From NCBI GenBank assembly GCA_003508835.1, contig PUFA01000068.1:8999501-9063500 (forward strand): a stretch of DNA of 64,000 nucleotides, written 5' to 3'. Positions within the stretch are counted from its first letter, which is position 1, and every line of letters starts with the position of its first letter. This DNA comes from Eonycteris spelaea (taxonomy: Eukaryota > Chordata > Mammalia > Chiroptera > Pteropodidae). A program made the position numbers and the translations under genes. A model generated the notes under the pieces. It searched no databases, had not been told where the DNA came from, and saw nothing but the letters and a program-made list of their open reading frames with translations. Positions 61,600 to 64,000 of the stretch are shown here, in pieces.

Positions 61600-62785
61600 C
61601 TTTTTATTTCAAGATAATTGTAGATGCATGTCTAGTTATAAGAAACAGTAAAGAGAGAGCCCATGCACCCTTTACCCATTTTTTCTCCTAATCTTACATC
61701 TCGCAGAACCATAGTACAGAATCACAGTAGAATATTGACAGTGATACAGTCAGGATACAGGGCATGTCCATCACCACAAGATCTCTCATGCCGCCATATT
61801 ACCATACCATCTCATCCCCACCACATCCTTAGCCCATGACGATCACTAATCTGTTCTCCATTTTATAATTTTGTCACTACAGAGGTGTTACAGAAATAGA
61901 TGCATATGTAATTTTTAGAGTTGGCTTTTTTTCATTCAACAGAATCTGGAGATTCATCCAAGTTGTTGTATGTATTTCTTATTTATGGGTGAGTGGTATT
62001 CCAGAATAAGGATGTACCACACAGTTCATTTGTTAAACTGTTCACCCATTGGTTTTAATTTACATTTCCCTTATGGATAAGATATTGAATATCTTTTCAT
62101 ATTTTTGCCATCTGTATATCCTCTTTGGTCAAATGTCTCCAAGTCTTTTGTCCATTTTCTATATGGATTGTTTTTTTCAAAAACTGTTGAGTTTTGAGTG
62201 TTATTTCTATGCTCAAGATACTAGTCCTTGTCAAATATGTGGTTGCAAATATTTTCTTTCAGTCTGTAGCTTGTCTTTTCATTCACTTAACAGGGTTTTT
62301 CACAGAGCAAAAGTTTTTGATTAGGATGACATTGAGTTTATCAATTTTTTGTTTTATGAGTTGTACTTTTATGGCCAAGTCTAAGAACTCTTTGCCTAGC
62401 CTTAGGTTGCAGAGATTTTCTCCTTTTCCCCTAAAGATTTTATAGTTTCATAGTTTTCATTTAAGTTTATGATCTATTTCAAATTAATTTTTTAGTGACA
62501 TTTAGATTTAGACTCCCCCCACCCCACAGTGGATACTCAATTGCTCCAGCACCATTTGCTGACAGGGCCATGCTTCCCTCATTGACTTGCTTTTGTACCT
62601 TTGTAATAAATCAGTTGAGCATGTTTCTGGGCTCTCTGTTCTGGTTCATTGTTTCATGTGTCTATCCCTCTGCCAATACCACACAATCTTGATAACTATA
62701 GCTATATAAGTCTCGAAATCTGGTAAAACGATTCCTCCACTTTATTCTTGATCAGATTATTCTTAAATTTTTCTAAAAGGTAACT
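61600..62785 (-). mobile_element. Old LINE-1, antisense
   Basis: 1.2 kb of reversed L1M: 'aataattgtagatgcatgtc' type start, 'gtcaaatgtctccaagtctt', 'gtccttgtcaaatatgtggt', 'ccagcaccatttgctgacag' and 'cacacaatcttgataactat'. Stops throughout. Confidence 0.85.
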
Positions 62786-62924
62786 TTGAAAAGTAAGCTC
62801 ATCATTGGAAAATTTGAACACTGTTAAAGTATAAATAAAAATTACCTATAATCCCATTAACCTTGAATTTTTCTTTAAACTTATTTCAACAGAGAATGTG
62901 AGCGTAAGAAATATATTTTAGTTC

Positions 62925-63180
62925 AGTAATTTATCAGCCATTGTGTGCCAAGCACTCACGTTCTGGAACTACAAAGAAGAAAAATAAAAGGCTTCCTGGA
63001 GAGGTGGCCATAACTAGAATTAAGCCAAGAGAAGAAAGATTTCCAGCCAGGGAGACCACTGACAGTGGAGGCCAGGTGGCAAGGACCTGTATCGTATATG
63101 CAGGGACACTGGAAAACAGTTTGGTGTTGCTGAGCCGTCAGCAGGATGACGGGAGTACTGGGCTCTGCTGAAAAGGTAGG
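62925..63180 (-). repeat. Possible L2 fragment, antisense
   Basis: 'attgtgtgccaagcactcac' and 'cctggagaggtggccataac' resemble reversed L2. Weak. Confidence 0.4.
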
Positions 63181-63224
63181 CAAGAGAACACGTGAGCTAG
63201 TAAGAACATGGGAGGGGTGCAAAT

Positions 63225-63672
63225 GCCTGACTTGGCACATGAAAAGATGTTCATCATCACTAATCATTAGGGAAGTGCAAATCAAAACCACAAAGCGATA
63301 TCACTTCACACCTGTTAGAATGGCTGCCATCAAAAAGACAAGAAATAACGAGTGTCGAAGAGGATGTGGAGAAAAGGGAACCCTTGTGCACGGTTGGTGG
63401 GATTATAAATTGGTACAGCCACTATGGAAAGCAATATAGAGGTTCCTCAAAAAATTAAAAATAGAACTACTATATGACCCAGCAATTCTACTTCTGGATA
63501 TATATCCAAAGGAAATGAAAACTGGATATTCAAGGGGTACCTGCAATGTTCATTGCAGCATTACTCACACTAGCCAAGGTTACGTTGGACTATATTGGCA
63601 GACAATGGATTATATTGTCCATTGATAGACCCTGGATGAATGGAGAAAGAAGATGATATAGACAAACACACA

Positions 63673-63710
<38 letters not shown>

Positions 63711-64000
63711 TAAATACACAGATATTATTTGGCCACAAAGGAAATTCTGCCATTTATGGCAACATGATGGACTTTGAGACATTCTGCTAAGTGAAGTAAG
63801 TTGAAAGACAAATACTGTATGTATCACTTTTATATGGAATCTAAAAAGTCAAACTTACAGAAATAGAGAGTAGAAATGTGGTTACCAGAGGCAGGGGCGA
63901 GGGGAATTGAGATGTTGGTCAAAGGGTACAGACTTCCAGTTAGAAGAGGAATAAGTTCTGGAAATCAAATGCACGGTACTGTGATTATGGTTAACAGTAC
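63225..64000 (+). mobile_element. LINE-1 3' end, sense, runs off the window
   Basis: 'cacatgaaaagatgttcatc', 'aaatcaaaaccacaaagcga', 'cagcaattctacttctggat' and 'aatgtggttaccagaggcag' match the L1 3'UTR. A (CA)n run at 63664-63709 sits inside it. The 3' end lies beyond base 64000. Confidence 0.9.
63664..63709. repeat. (CA)n microsatellite inside L1
   Basis: CA units with an AAACA interruption near the left end. Confidence 0.9.

Larger units (their letters stand above)
56973..64000 (+). other. GAB2: GAB2 intron 1 (partial)
   Basis: The intron continues past the window. Apart from the features listed, 57500-58900, 59170-59970 and 60200-60650 show nothing recognisable apart from an A-run at 58875-58889. 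Confidence 0.85.

Overview
This is vertebrate, and specifically mammalian, nuclear DNA. Short coding exons sit between long introns with GT..AG boundaries, and the sequence is full of ancient mammalian repeats (L2, MIR, MER20/MER5A-like hAT elements, Tigger, old L1) with one CpG island. Most of the short open frames in the window are chance frames or fossil transposon pieces, not genes. The best lineage clue is at 1118-1356. It is a SINE built from a tRNA-Val-like unit fused to an almost complete 5S rRNA, both on the minus strand and flanked by a 9-bp target-site duplication. Hybrid tRNA/5S SINEs of this kind are known to me only from fruit bats (Pteropodidae; the MEG-TR type), so a megabat is the likeliest source. 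This rests on recognition, not on a search.

Layout. Positions 1 to about 36975 hold the 3' half of NARS2 (mitochondrial asparaginyl-tRNA synthetase) on the + strand. Eight exons are visible, at 9148-9280, 12749-12847, 12958-12995, 19171-19237, 20685-20822, 31507-31604, 33506-33532 and 36291-36435. They join in one unbroken frame of 247 codons plus stop, which is the class II catalytic core from motif 2 to motif 3. The 3'UTR has three AATAAA signals, and a 5'-truncated L1 follows almost at once (37020-39240).

From about 39 kb to 56.4 kb is intergenic DNA. It holds an ORF1-only L1 derivative (HAL1-like, 44710-47340), further repeats, a GGAA microsatellite and a long GA-rich tract. From about 56.4 to 57.5 kb is a CpG island carrying the first coding exon of GAB2 (56898-56972, 25 codons), also on the + strand. 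The rest of the window is GAB2 intron 1. It contains an internally deleted Tigger element with perfect 12-bp ends and a strong CTCF-like motif.

The NARS2-then-GAB2 order and shared orientation match the human 11q14.1 arrangement. The two genes have no operon-like relationship. NARS2 charges mitochondrial tRNA-Asn, while GAB2 is a signalling docking protein. I found no bacterial-type system, CRISPR array, intact transposon gene or functional tRNA/rRNA gene. The most notable items are the hybrid SINE, the HAL1 copy, a perfect 15-bp-arm hairpin at 25617, a 27-nt microexon, and a possible convergent pair of CTCF-like motifs around the GAB2 promoter. Repeat boundaries were judged by eye and may be off by tens of bases.
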